From Streptosporangium carneum (GTDB taxonomy: Bacteria; Actinomycetota; Actinomycetes; Streptosporangiales; Streptosporangiaceae): a stretch of DNA of 64,000 bases. This document shows, in pieces, positions 41,762-50,112 of the stretch. The notes beneath the pieces were generated by a model, which saw only the letters and a list, made by a program, of their open reading frames with translations, did no database searches and was not told where the DNA came from. A program made the translations under genes and the position numbers. Location of the stretch: assembly GCF_027922005.1 (NCBI RefSeq), contig NZ_BSEV01000008.1, positions 186,001 through 250,000 of the forward strand, written 5' to 3'. The number at the start of each line of letters is the position of its first letter. The stretch's first letter is position 1.

Positions 41762-42150
41762 TCAGGCTGCGTCGCTCCCGCCCGCCGGGACGCCACCGCG
41801 ACGGACAGCCGCACACCAGCGTCCACCGCCGCCTGTGGGACGGCCCCGCCCGGGATGAGGCCCAACGACTGGAACGTTCCATGCCTGCCTGGCTGGTTCT
41901 CTACAGCCTGGGCAACCGCCGCTTCTACGCCATCGCCAGGCACTGGGAAACAGCCGAGCCGGTCATCGTCTGCGACGACACCGCCGAAGGGCTGGAAGCG
42001 CGGATGCGCGAGGAGGAGACGGCCTTCGCCCGGACGCTCTCCGTGTCCCCTCTCCCGAACGGGCACCACGACGCTCCCTCCCCTCCGCGCATCGTCACTT
42101 CCCCGACGCGGGTGCCCGGACCGCCGCATCCCTACCAGTGGGTCGCATGA
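41758..42150 (+). CDS. Small protein, second of three tandem paralogues
   Basis: The 130-residue product has a basic, unstructured N-terminus (about 40 residues). Its core, MPAWLVLYSLGNRRFYAIAR then HWETAEPVIVCDDTAEGLEARMREEETAF, has the same order as its neighbours (Trp, strand, turn, aromatic-rich strand, acidic helix). The C-terminus is Pro-rich and disordered. It starts with GTG inside the stop of the previous gene and overlaps the next one by ATGA. I do not recognise the family. Confidence 0.65.
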   Translation: MIRLRRSRPPGRHRDGQPHTSVHRRLWDGPARDEAQRLERSMPAWLVLYSLGNRRFYAIARHWETAEPVIVCDDTAEGLEARMREEETAFARTLSVSPLPNGHHDAPSPPRIVTSPTRVPGPPHPYQWVA

Positions 42151-42446
42151 ACACTGATCCACCGCCTCGTCCCAGCCGCCCCGACCCCGCACGGCGGCGG
42201 CAGTGCACCGCGTTGGAGGAGACGCATCCGGGCTGGCGGGTCTTTCACGACGCCGGAACCGGCAACAGCGTCTGGAGCGCCTACCGCCGCGCCTTCCCCA
42301 CCAAACAGGAAGTCGCGGCAGGTGTCCGGCTCCTGATCAGGGCGGCCACCGCCGAGCAACTGGACGAGAAACTGAAGGCCCAGACCGAGATCCTGGCCGC
42401 CCTGCCTCCTCCGGAGCCGCCGATCACCCCTCGGACCTTCCTGTAG
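42147..42446 (+). CDS. Small protein, third of three tandem paralogues
   Basis: The 99-residue product has a Pro/Arg-rich start, then THPGWRVFHDAGTGNSVWSA with YRRAFPTKQEVAAGVRLLI, and a C-terminal helix AATAEQLDEKLKAQTEILAAL. It matches the layout of the two preceding proteins. The ATG at 42147 overlaps the previous stop as ATGA. A strong inverted repeat 100 bases downstream (42545-42581) probably ends the transcript. Confidence 0.65.
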   Translation: MNTDPPPRPSRPDPARRRQCTALEETHPGWRVFHDAGTGNSVWSAYRRAFPTKQEVAAGVRLLIRAATAEQLDEKLKAQTEILAALPPPEPPITPRTFL

Positions 42447-42544
42447 GTCCTGACCGACCCGGTACGGCTCCGCGAACCCGCACGGCACGCCGTACCCCCT
42501 GATCGTGCGACCCGGGAAGGAGTGGGGCACCTCGTCCTGTCCGC

Positions 42545-42581
42545 GTCCGGGCGGCCGCGCCCTTGTCACGGCCGCCCGGAC
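42545..42581. terminator. Perfect 13-bp inverted repeat between convergent genes
   Basis: GTCCGGGCGGCCG (42545-42557) and CGGCCGCCCGGAC (42569-42581) pair around an 11-base loop. It lies between the plus-strand small-gene cluster and the minus-strand protease gene that ends at 42610 and can serve both. Confidence 0.75.
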
Positions 42582-42593
42582 TCGTTCGTCTGT

Positions 42594-42630
42594 GGAGCCA
42601 GGATCTCGTCTAGGGAGCCAGGATCTCGTC
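42594..42630. repeat. 17-bp direct duplication at the protease gene 3' end
   Basis: GGAGCCAGGATCTCGTC occurs at 42594-42610 and 42614-42630. The second copy encodes the last residues (DEILAP) of the protease. The first copy, just past the stop codon, is a duplicated remnant of that end. Confidence 0.7.
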
Positions 42631-45258
42631 GATCGCGGCGTGCAGGTTCGGGTGCGGGCCGATGTGGTGGAGGTCGGCGATGTGCTGGCCCGTGCCGGTG
42701 CTTCTGAGGGTGTCGTTGACCTCGACCGGGGTGAGCACCGCGCCCGCGTTCTTGGCCACTCCCTGGAGGTCGGCCACCACTCCGGCCACGATGGCGCCGG
42801 CGCTGGAGGTGCCGTTGAAGGTGCCGGCGTACAGCTTGTTCGGGTTGGTCTCCGAGGGGGTCAGTTCCTGCCAGCCGGGGGCGCCCAGCGTCGCCACGCA
42901 CGCGCCGTAGGCCTGGACGTTCACCCGCAGGCCGTACGTGGAGAACGACAGCGCGCTCCGCTCCGGGGCCGGGCTGGAGCCGGTGCAGTTCGTCCCGCCG
43001 GGGCTGGGCGGCGATCCCGCACCGACCATGATGGCGCCGGAGTCGGGGCGGCCCATGATGGTGGTGGCGTAGGTGTCGCTGGAGTCGTCGAGGTCGTTGC
43101 CGCCGTTGCCCGCCGGCTCGACCACGGTCACCCCTGCCGCGACGGCCAGCACCGTCTGGTCGTAGACGCTGCTGTCCACCTCCCACGGGTACCAACCGCT
43201 GGAGGTCACGATCGCGACCTCGTACAGGATCACGTCGCCGGGGCTGGAGTGCGCGGTGGCGTAGGCGACGGCGTCGGGAACGGCGGTGCCGGACAGGTGC
43301 AGTGTGGCGTTCGGCGCGATGCCCGCGATGCCGACCCCGTTGTCGTCCTGGGCGCCGATGACTCCGGCGACGCCGGTGCCGTGGTGGACGGAGGAGTCGT
43401 TGGAGCACGGGTCGCCGAACATGGGCGGCACCTGGACCACCTCGCCGGCCGCGACGCGCCCGGCCAGGTCCTCATGGCACAGGTTCCACGAGTTCAGCAC
43501 CCCGAGCAGTTCGACCGGGGACGTCCTGCCGGTGGTGGTGCCGTCGCCGAGACGGCCGCTGCCGTTGGCGCCCCAGACGTAGAGCCACTGGCCGAGCTTG
43601 GTGACGTTGTGCGCCAGCCCGGCCGCGATCGTCTCGCTGTTCGCGGAGATCGCGATGGGGGTGGTGGAGTCGGTGGTGGTGCCGTTGCCGAGCTGCCCCT
43701 GGGCGTTGTCGCCCCAGGTGTAGGTGTCGGAGGTGGCCGACAACGTCGCGGCGACGCTGTGCAGCGAACCCGCCGACACGCTGCTGACGTTGGTCAGGCC
43801 GGACACCGCGACCGGGGTCTTCCTGTCGGTGGTGGTGCCGTCGCCGAGCTGCCCCTGGGCGTTGTCGCCCCAGGCCTTGACCGTGCCGCCGGAGATCAGG
43901 GCGAGCACGTGGTCGGCGCGGCTGCTGACCTGGCTGACGCCGGTCAGGCCGGACACCGCGACCGGGGAGATCCTGTCGGTGGTGGTGCCGTCGCCGAGCT
44001 GCCCCTGGCTGTTGTCACCCCAGGCCTTGACCGTGCCGGTGGAGAGCACCGCGACCGAGTGGGCGGTTCCCGCCGCGACGGTGCCGAGCGTCGCGGACAC
44101 CCCCGTGAGGCCGGGGACGGCGATCGCGACCGGCGAGTCGGTGCCCGCGTAGCCGAGCTGGCCCTGGCTGTTGTCGCCCCAGGCCCGGACGGTGCCGTCG
44201 GCCAGGACGGCCAGGGCATGGCCCGCGCCCGCGCTCACGCCCACCGCGTTGTAGATTCCGGCGACCTGCACCGGGACCGAGCTGTCGGTGAGGGTGCCGT
44301 TGCCGAGCTGACCCTGGCTGTTGTCGCCCCAGGCCCACACGGTGCCGTCGTTCTTCATTGCGACCGAGAAGGCGTTGCCCGCGGAGACGGCGGTGACGCC
44401 GGTCAGGCCGGGGACGGCGACCGGGACCTTCTTGGTCGTGGTGTGCCCCAGACCGAGCTGGCCCTGGGCGTTGTCACCCCACGACCACACCTGCCCGAAC
44501 GTCGGGGCCCACGACACCAGCAGGGAGTGGTCGTCACCCGCCGCCACCGTCTGCTGCCCGTACAGCGGGGTCACCACGGACTGGACCTCGATGTCGGTGA
44601 CCGTGATGCCGTCGCCCTTGCCGCCGGGCTGCGCGTTGGCGTAGTCGGCGTCGACCCCTCCGCCCTGGACGGAGTTGGCCGCGTTTCGGTACTTCTGGTG
44701 CGAGCTCAACGGCTCGGTGGGGGATGTCAGGATCGGCTTCGCCTGGGCGATCTCCACCGACGGCAGGGCGTTCAGGTCGCTCAGCAGCGACTCGATGCCC
44801 TTGGGCACGGTGACGACGAACCATGAGTTCAGGTCGGGCAGCTCCCGGCCGACCCGCTTCTCCAGCTGGAGGCGCTGCTGGGTGACCTTCGTCTCGGGGG
44901 TGGACGACAGCGGCCTGATCGACGCGCCCTTGTACTTGGCCAGCACCCGCTGCACCTCGGAGGCGTCGGCCGAGTTCTCCGCGACCAGTTTGCGGTCGCG
45001 CAGCCGTACCTCCCGGTCGGCCTTGAACTTCACCGACAACTGGGTGGTGGAGAACCCCTTGGGAAGCGGCCCGTGCGTCCCGGGTGCCTTCCCCTTGTCC
45101 TTGCTGTGGTCATAGGCCTGAGCGGGTTCGGCCCAGGCTGTCCCCGCCGAGACCATCCCGGACAGCGCACCGACCGCCACGGCCAGCACGGCCGCGGCCA
45201 GTCGCCGACGCGACGACCATAAACTTCTATGAATCCGGGCATTGGAGTGAACGGACAA
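42610..45258 (-). CDS. Secreted subtilisin-type protease with an inserted RCC1 propeller (copy 1)
   Basis: The 882-residue protein has a signal peptide (about 1-44, AWA end, RRR before the core). A prodomain-like part follows (about 65-180, LPDLNSWFVVTVPKGIESLL). The S8 catalytic domain is split: D222 (GDGITVTDIEVQS), then seven RCC1 repeats of about 50 residues (225-588, WGDNSQGQLGNGT type), then SWNLCHEDLAGRV, H626 (HHGTGVAGV), oxyanion N718 (PAGNGG) and S818 (GTSSAG). All catalytic residues are present, so it may be active. The TTG at 45258 is chosen because its paralogues start at the same place behind AGGAGA. Extracellular; substrate unknown. Confidence 0.9.
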   Translation of the reverse strand: MSVHSNARIHRSLWSSRRRLAAAVLAVAVGALSGMVSAGTAWAEPAQAYDHSKDKGKAPGTHGPLPKGFSTTQLSVKFKADREVRLRDRKLVAENSADASEVQRVLAKYKGASIRPLSSTPETKVTQQRLQLEKRVGRELPDLNSWFVVTVPKGIESLLSDLNALPSVEIAQAKPILTSPTEPLSSHQKYRNAANSVQGGGVDADYANAQPGGKGDGITVTDIEVQSVVTPLYGQQTVAAGDDHSLLVSWAPTFGQVWSWGDNAQGQLGLGHTTTKKVPVAVPGLTGVTAVSAGNAFSVAMKNDGTVWAWGDNSQGQLGNGTLTDSSVPVQVAGIYNAVGVSAGAGHALAVLADGTVRAWGDNSQGQLGYAGTDSPVAIAVPGLTGVSATLGTVAAGTAHSVAVLSTGTVKAWGDNSQGQLGDGTTTDRISPVAVSGLTGVSQVSSRADHVLALISGGTVKAWGDNAQGQLGDGTTTDRKTPVAVSGLTNVSSVSAGSLHSVAATLSATSDTYTWGDNAQGQLGNGTTTDSTTPIAISANSETIAAGLAHNVTKLGQWLYVWGANGSGRLGDGTTTGRTSPVELLGVLNSWNLCHEDLAGRVAAGEVVQVPPMFGDPCSNDSSVHHGTGVAGVIGAQDDNGVGIAGIAPNATLHLSGTAVPDAVAYATAHSSPGDVILYEVAIVTSSGWYPWEVDSSVYDQTVLAVAAGVTVVEPAGNGGNDLDDSSDTYATTIMGRPDSGAIMVGAGSPPSPGGTNCTGSSPAPERSALSFSTYGLRVNVQAYGACVATLGAPGWQELTPSETNPNKLYAGTFNGTSSAGAIVAGVVADLQGVAKNAGAVLTPVEVNDTLRSTGTGQHIADLHHIGPHPNLHAAIDEILAP

Positions 45259-45440
45259 CAAACTCTCCTCTGGCGTCGTCTTCGACGCACGAGTTCAGAG
45301 CCTCACCATCAGTGACCCCGGGCATGCCGAACAGCGACGGCGTGCTTCCCGAGCGCATTGATCCGGAGCCTCGACGCCACCGGAAGGCCCATTACTCGCG
45401 CAATCGACATACGTCATGAAAACAACAGACCCGACGAATA

Positions 45441-45603
45441 AGCATAGGCCGATCACCCACTTAAAAATCAACCTTTAATGCGATTTACACGATCGGCTGT
45501 TAAGTGGGCACACGGAGTTATTTCATCGATTCTTAAAAGGTTTGATCTGTCGCGAAAATTTAATGAGGGTACGCTTGACAGCGATCACAAAAGCCCGTAG
45601 AAA
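45441..45603. promoter_or_regulatory. Conserved divergent promoter module, copy 1
   Basis: On the minus strand TTGATT (45466-45471) and TATGCT (45441-45446), 19 bases apart, point at the protease gene. On the plus strand TTGACA (45575-45580), 17 bases and TAGAAA (45598-45603) form a near-consensus promoter pointing away from it. The 100 bases between them contain GATTTACACG.TCGG and CATCGATTC elements that recur in copies 2 and 3. Confidence 0.7.
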
Positions 45604-45609
45604 TGACGG

Positions 45610-45705
45610 TCATTCGATATTCGACCGCGTTCCGTGTCCGGCCGGTCGTCGTACGCGACCACGTCGCGGGAAGGGTGGCCCCCGGCGGGGGCCCGCCGGG
45701 CTTCC
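45610..45705 (+). ncRNA. Candidate small RNA from the divergent promoter
   Basis: The strong plus-strand promoter at 45575-45603 is not followed by a protein gene. About 75 bases downstream CCCGGCGG (45681-45688) and CCGCCGGG (45693-45700) form a stable hairpin followed by CTTCCTTCC. This gives a predicted transcript of about 95 bases. The downstream sequence is partly shared with copy 3. It is inference only. Confidence 0.3.
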
Positions 45706-46275
45706 TTCCGGAGCCGGTGGACTTCCCTTCGGAGAAGGCGCGCACGAACCACCGGAGAAGGCTCGCACGGACCACGCGCTCTTCCCGGAACAGGACACTG
45801 CCACGAGAGGGCGGCTTCCGGAGCGGAGCGGATCCGGGCGAAACCCCGGTGAAACAGAGCCGAAGGAAACACGCCCCTGACGGCCCTCATCGTGCGAGAA
45901 TTTCGGACCTCATCGTGCGAGAAACACCCCGCCACACCACGGGGACGAACAAACGCGGTTCTCAGGGCACGAACACGGCACGGCGACGACCGGACGACAC
46001 TCGCCCTCGCGAACGCCGCAGCCACATGCCGACGCGTGGAAAAGGCGAGTCGACGGCCGTCGACGCTCGGCCTCCGCCTCGAAATCCCGCACCCACTCGC
46101 CGAAGTCCCGCGTGTCTGTCATGTTCCGCACGGCACGGCTGGCATGTGCAGAAACGGCTGGCCTCGTGTGGAGGATTCGGTGGGGATTTTCCCGGCTGCG
46201 GTAGGGCACGCCCTACCCCCGGTACGGCTGCCGACATGACTGTCCTGGCGATCACGGGCCGACAGACTTCAGGGC

Positions 46276-47400
46276 ATGGGGAGATCAACTGTGCGACGGA
46301 TGGCAGCGGTCGGCGTGCTGACGGCGGTGGCGCTGAGTGCGGGGGCTCCGGCCTTCGCGGCGGCGGCCGGCCCGGCGGATCCGCAGACGATGCTGGACAC
46401 GCTGACCAAGGCGGACGGGTTCACGGGCGCGTTGCTGCACACGAGTGACGGGGGAACGCTCACCTCGGGGGTGGCCGAGCGCGGAACCGACACGCCGATG
46501 GTCGGGGCGGAGGGGAGATTCAGGATCGCCAGCGTGACCAAGCCGGTCATGGCGGTCGCGGTGTTGCAGCTCGTGGCACAGGGGCGCATCGAGCTGGACG
46601 CTCCGCTGGAGCGCTACCTGCCCGGAGTGGTGCGGGGCAAGGGAGGCGACGGCCGGAAGATCACGGTACGGCAGGTGCTGCAGCAGACCAGCGGGCTGCC
46701 GGAGTACGTGTTCCTGGTGGACTGGAACAAGCCGTTTCCCGACACCAAGGGATACCTGGCCCTGGCCCTGGCACAGAAACCCACGGGGAAGCCGGGTGAG
46801 CGGTGGGCCTACTCCAACACCAACTACCTGGTGGCGGGGATGATCGTGAACAGGGTCACCGGGCAGGACTTCCGCGTCGTGACGGCCAGGAACATCTTCG
46901 GCAGGCTCGGGCTCAAGGGCACCTACTGGCCCAGGCGCGGGGAGACGGGTCTGCGTGGGCCGCACGCCCGCTTCTACGGCACCCTCCCGACCGCTCCCGA
47001 CAAGGAGGGCGACGTCACCGCGCTGCCCGGCTACGAGTTGGGCGCCAGCGGCGGGCTGGTGTCCACCCCGGCCGACATGAACCGTTTCTGGGAGGGGGTC
47101 TTCAACGGCGAGCTGGTCCCCGACGCGACTCTGCGCGCCATGTTCTCGCCGACGGTCGCGACGGCCGATCCCGAGCGATGGCCGCTCAGCGAGAGGTACG
47201 GCCTGGGCCTGGGGAAGCGAAAGCTGCCCTGCGGCGGCACGGCCTGGTTGCACGGCGGTGACGTGCCCGGGGTGACGGTGCTCAGCGGCAGGTCCGAGCG
47301 GGGCCGTACGGCGACGGTCTACGTGACCGGCTCGGCCGACACCCCCCGCAAAGCCGCCGACCTGATCGCGACCTTCGACGCGGCCATGTGCGCCGGGTGA
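46276..47400 (+). CDS. Secreted serine hydrolase / D-Ala-D-Ala carboxypeptidase-like protein
   Basis: The 374-residue protein starts with a signal peptide (about 1-31, AFAAAA cleavage region). It has S86-V-T-K89 (RIASVTKPVMAVAV), the YSN triad in RWAYSNTNYLVAGMIV, and HGG in TAWLHGGDVPG. This is the class C beta-lactamase/DD-peptidase fold, and the YSN and secretion fit a cell-wall carboxypeptidase of the Streptomyces R61 type. The ATG at 46276 has only a weak CAGGGC before it. The gene is monocistronic and converges on the oxidoreductase gene. Confidence 0.9.
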   Translation: MGRSTVRRMAAVGVLTAVALSAGAPAFAAAAGPADPQTMLDTLTKADGFTGALLHTSDGGTLTSGVAERGTDTPMVGAEGRFRIASVTKPVMAVAVLQLVAQGRIELDAPLERYLPGVVRGKGGDGRKITVRQVLQQTSGLPEYVFLVDWNKPFPDTKGYLALALAQKPTGKPGERWAYSNTNYLVAGMIVNRVTGQDFRVVTARNIFGRLGLKGTYWPRRGETGLRGPHARFYGTLPTAPDKEGDVTALPGYELGASGGLVSTPADMNRFWEGVFNGELVPDATLRAMFSPTVATADPERWPLSERYGLGLGKRKLPCGGTAWLHGGDVPGVTVLSGRSERGRTATVYVTGSADTPRKAADLIATFDAAMCAG

Positions 47401-47416
47401 GACCGGGTCCGGTGTC

Positions 47417-48403
47417 TCAGAGCGCGACGACGACCTTCCCCGCGGCGTGTCCCTCCTCCGCGTACCTGACGGCGGCGGGGATCTCCTCGAACCGGTAGCG
47501 CCGGTCGACGACGGGGGTGACCCTGCCGTCCTCGACGAGTTCGGTCAGCGTCATCAGGTTCTGTTTGTTCTCCGTGCACCGGACCACATTCGTCAGGAAC
47601 ATCCTCTGGGACACGAACGGCGAAACCGCGAGCGCCGAGATGATGTGCCCCATGGGTTGCAGCCATCGGCCACCCGGTCCGCCGACGGCGACGTAGGTCC
47701 CCCTGGGGGTCAGCGCCCGTCGGCAGGCCGATCCCGGGCGGCTTCCCGCGATGTCCAGCATCAGGTCGTAGCGCCTGCCGTTCCGCGTGAAATCCTCCTT
47801 GGTGTAGTCGACGACCTCGTCCGCGCCGATCGACCGGACCAGGTCCGTGTTCCGCGGGCCGCAGACGCCGGTGACGTGCGCGCCGAACGCCTTGGCGAGT
47901 TGCACGGCGAACGTGCCCACGCCTCCTGAGGCCCCGTTGACGAGGACTCTGTGCCCCGGCTGAACCCGCCCCTGGTCGCGCAGGCCCAGCAGGGCGGTGT
48001 TGGCGGCCAGCGGCACCGCCGCCGCCTGCTCGAACGACAGGTTCTTCGGTTTGGGCGCCAGTTCGCCTTCCTTGATGCAGACGTACTCGGCGAAGCCGCC
48101 CTGTTTGGACATCGCGAACACCTCGTCGCCGGGGCGGAACTCCGTCACGTCCCTGCCGACCGCCTCGACCTGTCCCGCCACGTCGGCGCCCAGGATGTCG
48201 ATCTTCGGCTTGCGCAGGCCGAGGCCGCCGCCCATCAGGCGCGCGAGGTACGGCTCGCCTCTCATGAGGTGCCAGTCGTACGGCTGGACGGAGGTGGCGC
48301 GCACCCGGACCAGCACCTCGTCGTCGCCGGGCACGGGTCTGTCGAGGTCGGTGAGCTCCAACGCCTCGGGTGGGCCGTACGAACGCAGGACGAACGCCTT
48401 CAT
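47417..48403 (-). CDS. NAD(P)-dependent alcohol dehydrogenase / quinone oxidoreductase-like protein
   Basis: The 328-residue protein follows the medium-chain dehydrogenase plan: MKAFVLRSYGPPEALELTDLDRPVPGDDEVLVRV, SVQPYDWHLMRGEP, ILGADVAGQVEAVGRDV, GASGGVGTFAVQLAKAFGAHVTGVCGPRN. Zinc ligands are missing, as in NADPH:quinone reductases; VCGPRN is typical of this NADP-binding branch. It probably reduces quinones or enones in the cytoplasm. GAGGAG lies before the ATG at 48403; longer forms would include unlikely Arg-rich sequence. It ends 16 bases from the convergent hydrolase gene. Confidence 0.92.
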   Translation of the reverse strand: MKAFVLRSYGPPEALELTDLDRPVPGDDEVLVRVRATSVQPYDWHLMRGEPYLARLMGGGLGLRKPKIDILGADVAGQVEAVGRDVTEFRPGDEVFAMSKQGGFAEYVCIKEGELAPKPKNLSFEQAAAVPLAANTALLGLRDQGRVQPGHRVLVNGASGGVGTFAVQLAKAFGAHVTGVCGPRNTDLVRSIGADEVVDYTKEDFTRNGRRYDLMLDIAGSRPGSACRRALTPRGTYVAVGGPGGRWLQPMGHIISALAVSPFVSQRMFLTNVVRCTENKQNLMTLTELVEDGRVTPVVDRRYRFEEIPAAVRYAEEGHAAGKVVVAL

Positions 48404-48686
48404 CACATTCTCCTCATCCATCACCGGTGCGGGGGTCTTCTGCCGCGCAGCGGGCCCGCCGGGGACCGCCGCGCTCACGGATCGACGTCGTGGGCCGCGT
48501 CGACAGGGCCGAGACGTCGCCGCCCTGAGAACGGCGAGCGTGTCACGGGCCACGAGAAATCAGCGTAGAAGGCCTGTTCAGAGGGCTCATCAGCCGAAAG
48601 TACGCCTGATTGGCGGCTGATCGGCCGGCTCAGGTCAGACCGTTCCGCCGATGAACCGTCACCGTCCCGGTCGTCACGATCGGGTC

Positions 48687-49463
48687 ATGACCGACGAGAG
48701 CCTGACAGAACACCTTCCGCCGCAGAGAGGCGACCGGGCGACGAACGGCGGGCGCACGGAACGGACTTCCGCCGTGGCCTCCTCAGCCGGGACGTCCTGG
48801 CTCGTGCCTGCCGCGCTGCTTCTGCTCAGCGCGATTCCGGTGATCGCCGGAACCGTCCGCCTGACCGAGCTGACGGGCGGCGCGGAGGTCACCCCGGCGA
48901 ACGCGCGGTTCTTCGCCGCTCCCCTGCCCGTGGTGCTGCACATCCTCGGTGTCAGCCTGTACAGCGTCGCGGGGGCCTTCCAGTTCGCCCCCCGTCTCCG
49001 CCGCCGGAGGCCCGGCTGGCACCGCGTCGCCGGACGGGTCCTGGTCCTGTGCGGACTCGTCTCGGCGCTTTCCGGGCTGTGGATGACCCTGTTCTATCCG
49101 CGCCCCGCCGGTGACGGTGATCTCGTGTCCGCTCTCCGGCTCGTGTTCGGCTCGGCCATGCTCCTGGCCGTGGTTCTCGGTTTCACCGCGATCCGGCGGC
49201 GGGACTTCGCCCGGCACCGCGCCTGGATGATCCGTGGTTACGCGATCGGCCTGGGCGCGGGCACGCAGGCGCTGACCCACCTGCCCTGGTTCCTGCTCGT
49301 CGGCACGCCTGGCGAGCTTCCCAGAGCGCTGCTCATGGGCGCCGGTTGGGTGATAAACGTCGCCGTGGCCGAATGGATCATCCGCAGGCGGCCGAACAGG
49401 CCGGGCCGCGCCAGGTCAGGTCCCGCCGACGCGGGCGGTCGCACGACCCGGCTCAGCTCCTGA
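48687..49463 (+). CDS. DUF2306 membrane protein
   Basis: The 258-residue protein has a polar N-terminus of about 35 residues and five to six hydrophobic helices. Features of DUF2306 are visible: FFAAPLPVVLHILGVSLYSVAGAFQFAPRLRRRRPGWHRVAGRVLVLCGL and IRRRDFARHRAWMIRGYAIGLGAGTQ. The conserved His residues (HILG, HRVAG, HRAWM) suggest a membrane metal or haem site. The function of the family is not known to me. The ATG at 48687 lacks a strong ribosome site; another ATG 36 bases upstream is possible. Its 3' end overlaps the response regulator gene by 11 bases. Confidence 0.85.
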   Translation: MTDESLTEHLPPQRGDRATNGGRTERTSAVASSAGTSWLVPAALLLLSAIPVIAGTVRLTELTGGAEVTPANARFFAAPLPVVLHILGVSLYSVAGAFQFAPRLRRRRPGWHRVAGRVLVLCGLVSALSGLWMTLFYPRPAGDGDLVSALRLVFGSAMLLAVVLGFTAIRRRDFARHRAWMIRGYAIGLGAGTQALTHLPWFLLVGTPGELPRALLMGAGWVINVAVAEWIIRRRPNRPGRARSGPADAGGRTTRLSS

Positions 49464-50112
49464 CGCGGTTGGTCTCGTAGGCCCACATGGCGATCTCGAC
49501 GCGGTTGCGGGCGCCGAGTTTGGCCATCAGGCTGGCGACGTGGGACTTGACGGTGCTGAGCGAGATGTGAAGCTCGTCGGCGATCTCGTTGTTGGTCCTC
49601 CCGCGTGCCACGACGGCCAGGATCTGTTCCTCCCGGTCGGTGAGCACCTCGACGGGGTGCACCGGCGCCGAGGCGGGCCCGGTGCGGGCGAAGGCTCCGA
49701 GCAGGCGCGCGGTGACGCTCGGGGCGATGAGCGCGTCGCCTGCGGCGGCGGCGTGGACGGCCTGGGAGAGCATGGCGGCCCCGGCGTTCTTGAGCAGAAA
49801 CCCCCGGGCACCGGCTCGCAGGGCGGCGTAGACGTACTCGTCGAGGTCGAATGTGGTGATGACGACGACGGCGAGGGGGTCGGCGACGTCCGGCCCGGCG
49901 AGGGATCGGGTGGCTTCGATGCCGTCGAGGCCCGGCATGCGAATGTCGAACAGGCACACGTCGGGGCGTAGGCGTCGCGCGAGCTCGACGGCTCGCCGCC
50001 CGTCGGCGGCCTCGCCGACGACCTCGATGTCCGGCTGGGCGCCGAGGATCATCACGAGCCCGGTGCGGACGATCTCCTGGTCGTCGGCGACGAGCACCCG
50101 GATGCCGCTCAT
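49453..50112 (-). CDS. LuxR/NarL-family response regulator
   Basis: The 219-residue protein has a receiver domain (RVLVADDQEIVRTGLVMIL, phosphoacceptor Asp in CLFDIRMPGLDG near residue 55, Lys in FLLKNAG) and a C-terminal LuxR helix-turn-helix (LTDREEQILAVVARGRTNNEIADELHISLSTVKSHVASLMAKL). The ATG at 50112 shares ATGA with the stop of the kinase gene, so the two are coupled. Its target genes are not evident. A longer frame upstream lies inside the kinase gene and is rejected. Confidence 0.94.
   Translation of the reverse strand: MSGIRVLVADDQEIVRTGLVMILGAQPDIEVVGEAADGRRAVELARRLRPDVCLFDIRMPGLDGIEATRSLAGPDVADPLAVVVITTFDLDEYVYAALRAGARGFLLKNAGAAMLSQAVHAAAAGDALIAPSVTARLLGAFARTGPASAPVHPVEVLTDREEQILAVVARGRTNNEIADELHISLSTVKSHVASLMAKLGARNRVEIAMWAYETNRVRS

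Larger units (their letters stand above)
45262..46275. other. 1-kb intergenic region upstream of protease copy 1
   Basis: No protein gene is convincing here, although several Arg/Pro-rich open frames exist. It holds the protease leader, the divergent promoter module, the start of a possible plus-strand RNA, a 23-bp tandem duplication (45730-45752 and 45753-45775, CGGAGAAGGC.CGCACG.ACCAC), and a 16-bp direct repeat CCTCATCGTGCGAGAA (45885-45900 and 45908-45923). Segments around 45830-45870 resemble the same position upstream of copy 3. Confidence 0.55.

Noticed and set aside
43400-45100. Long plus-strand frames over the protease genes (also over copies 2 and 3)
   Set aside because: They are antisense shadows. 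The repeated RCC1 codons give repetitive Gly/Ala/Val-rich translations with no domain.
45542-46448. Several overlapping Arg/Pro-rich frames downstream of the divergent promoter
   Set aside because: They conflict with each other on both strands, lack ribosome sites, and are not kept as frames in the homologous region of copy 3.
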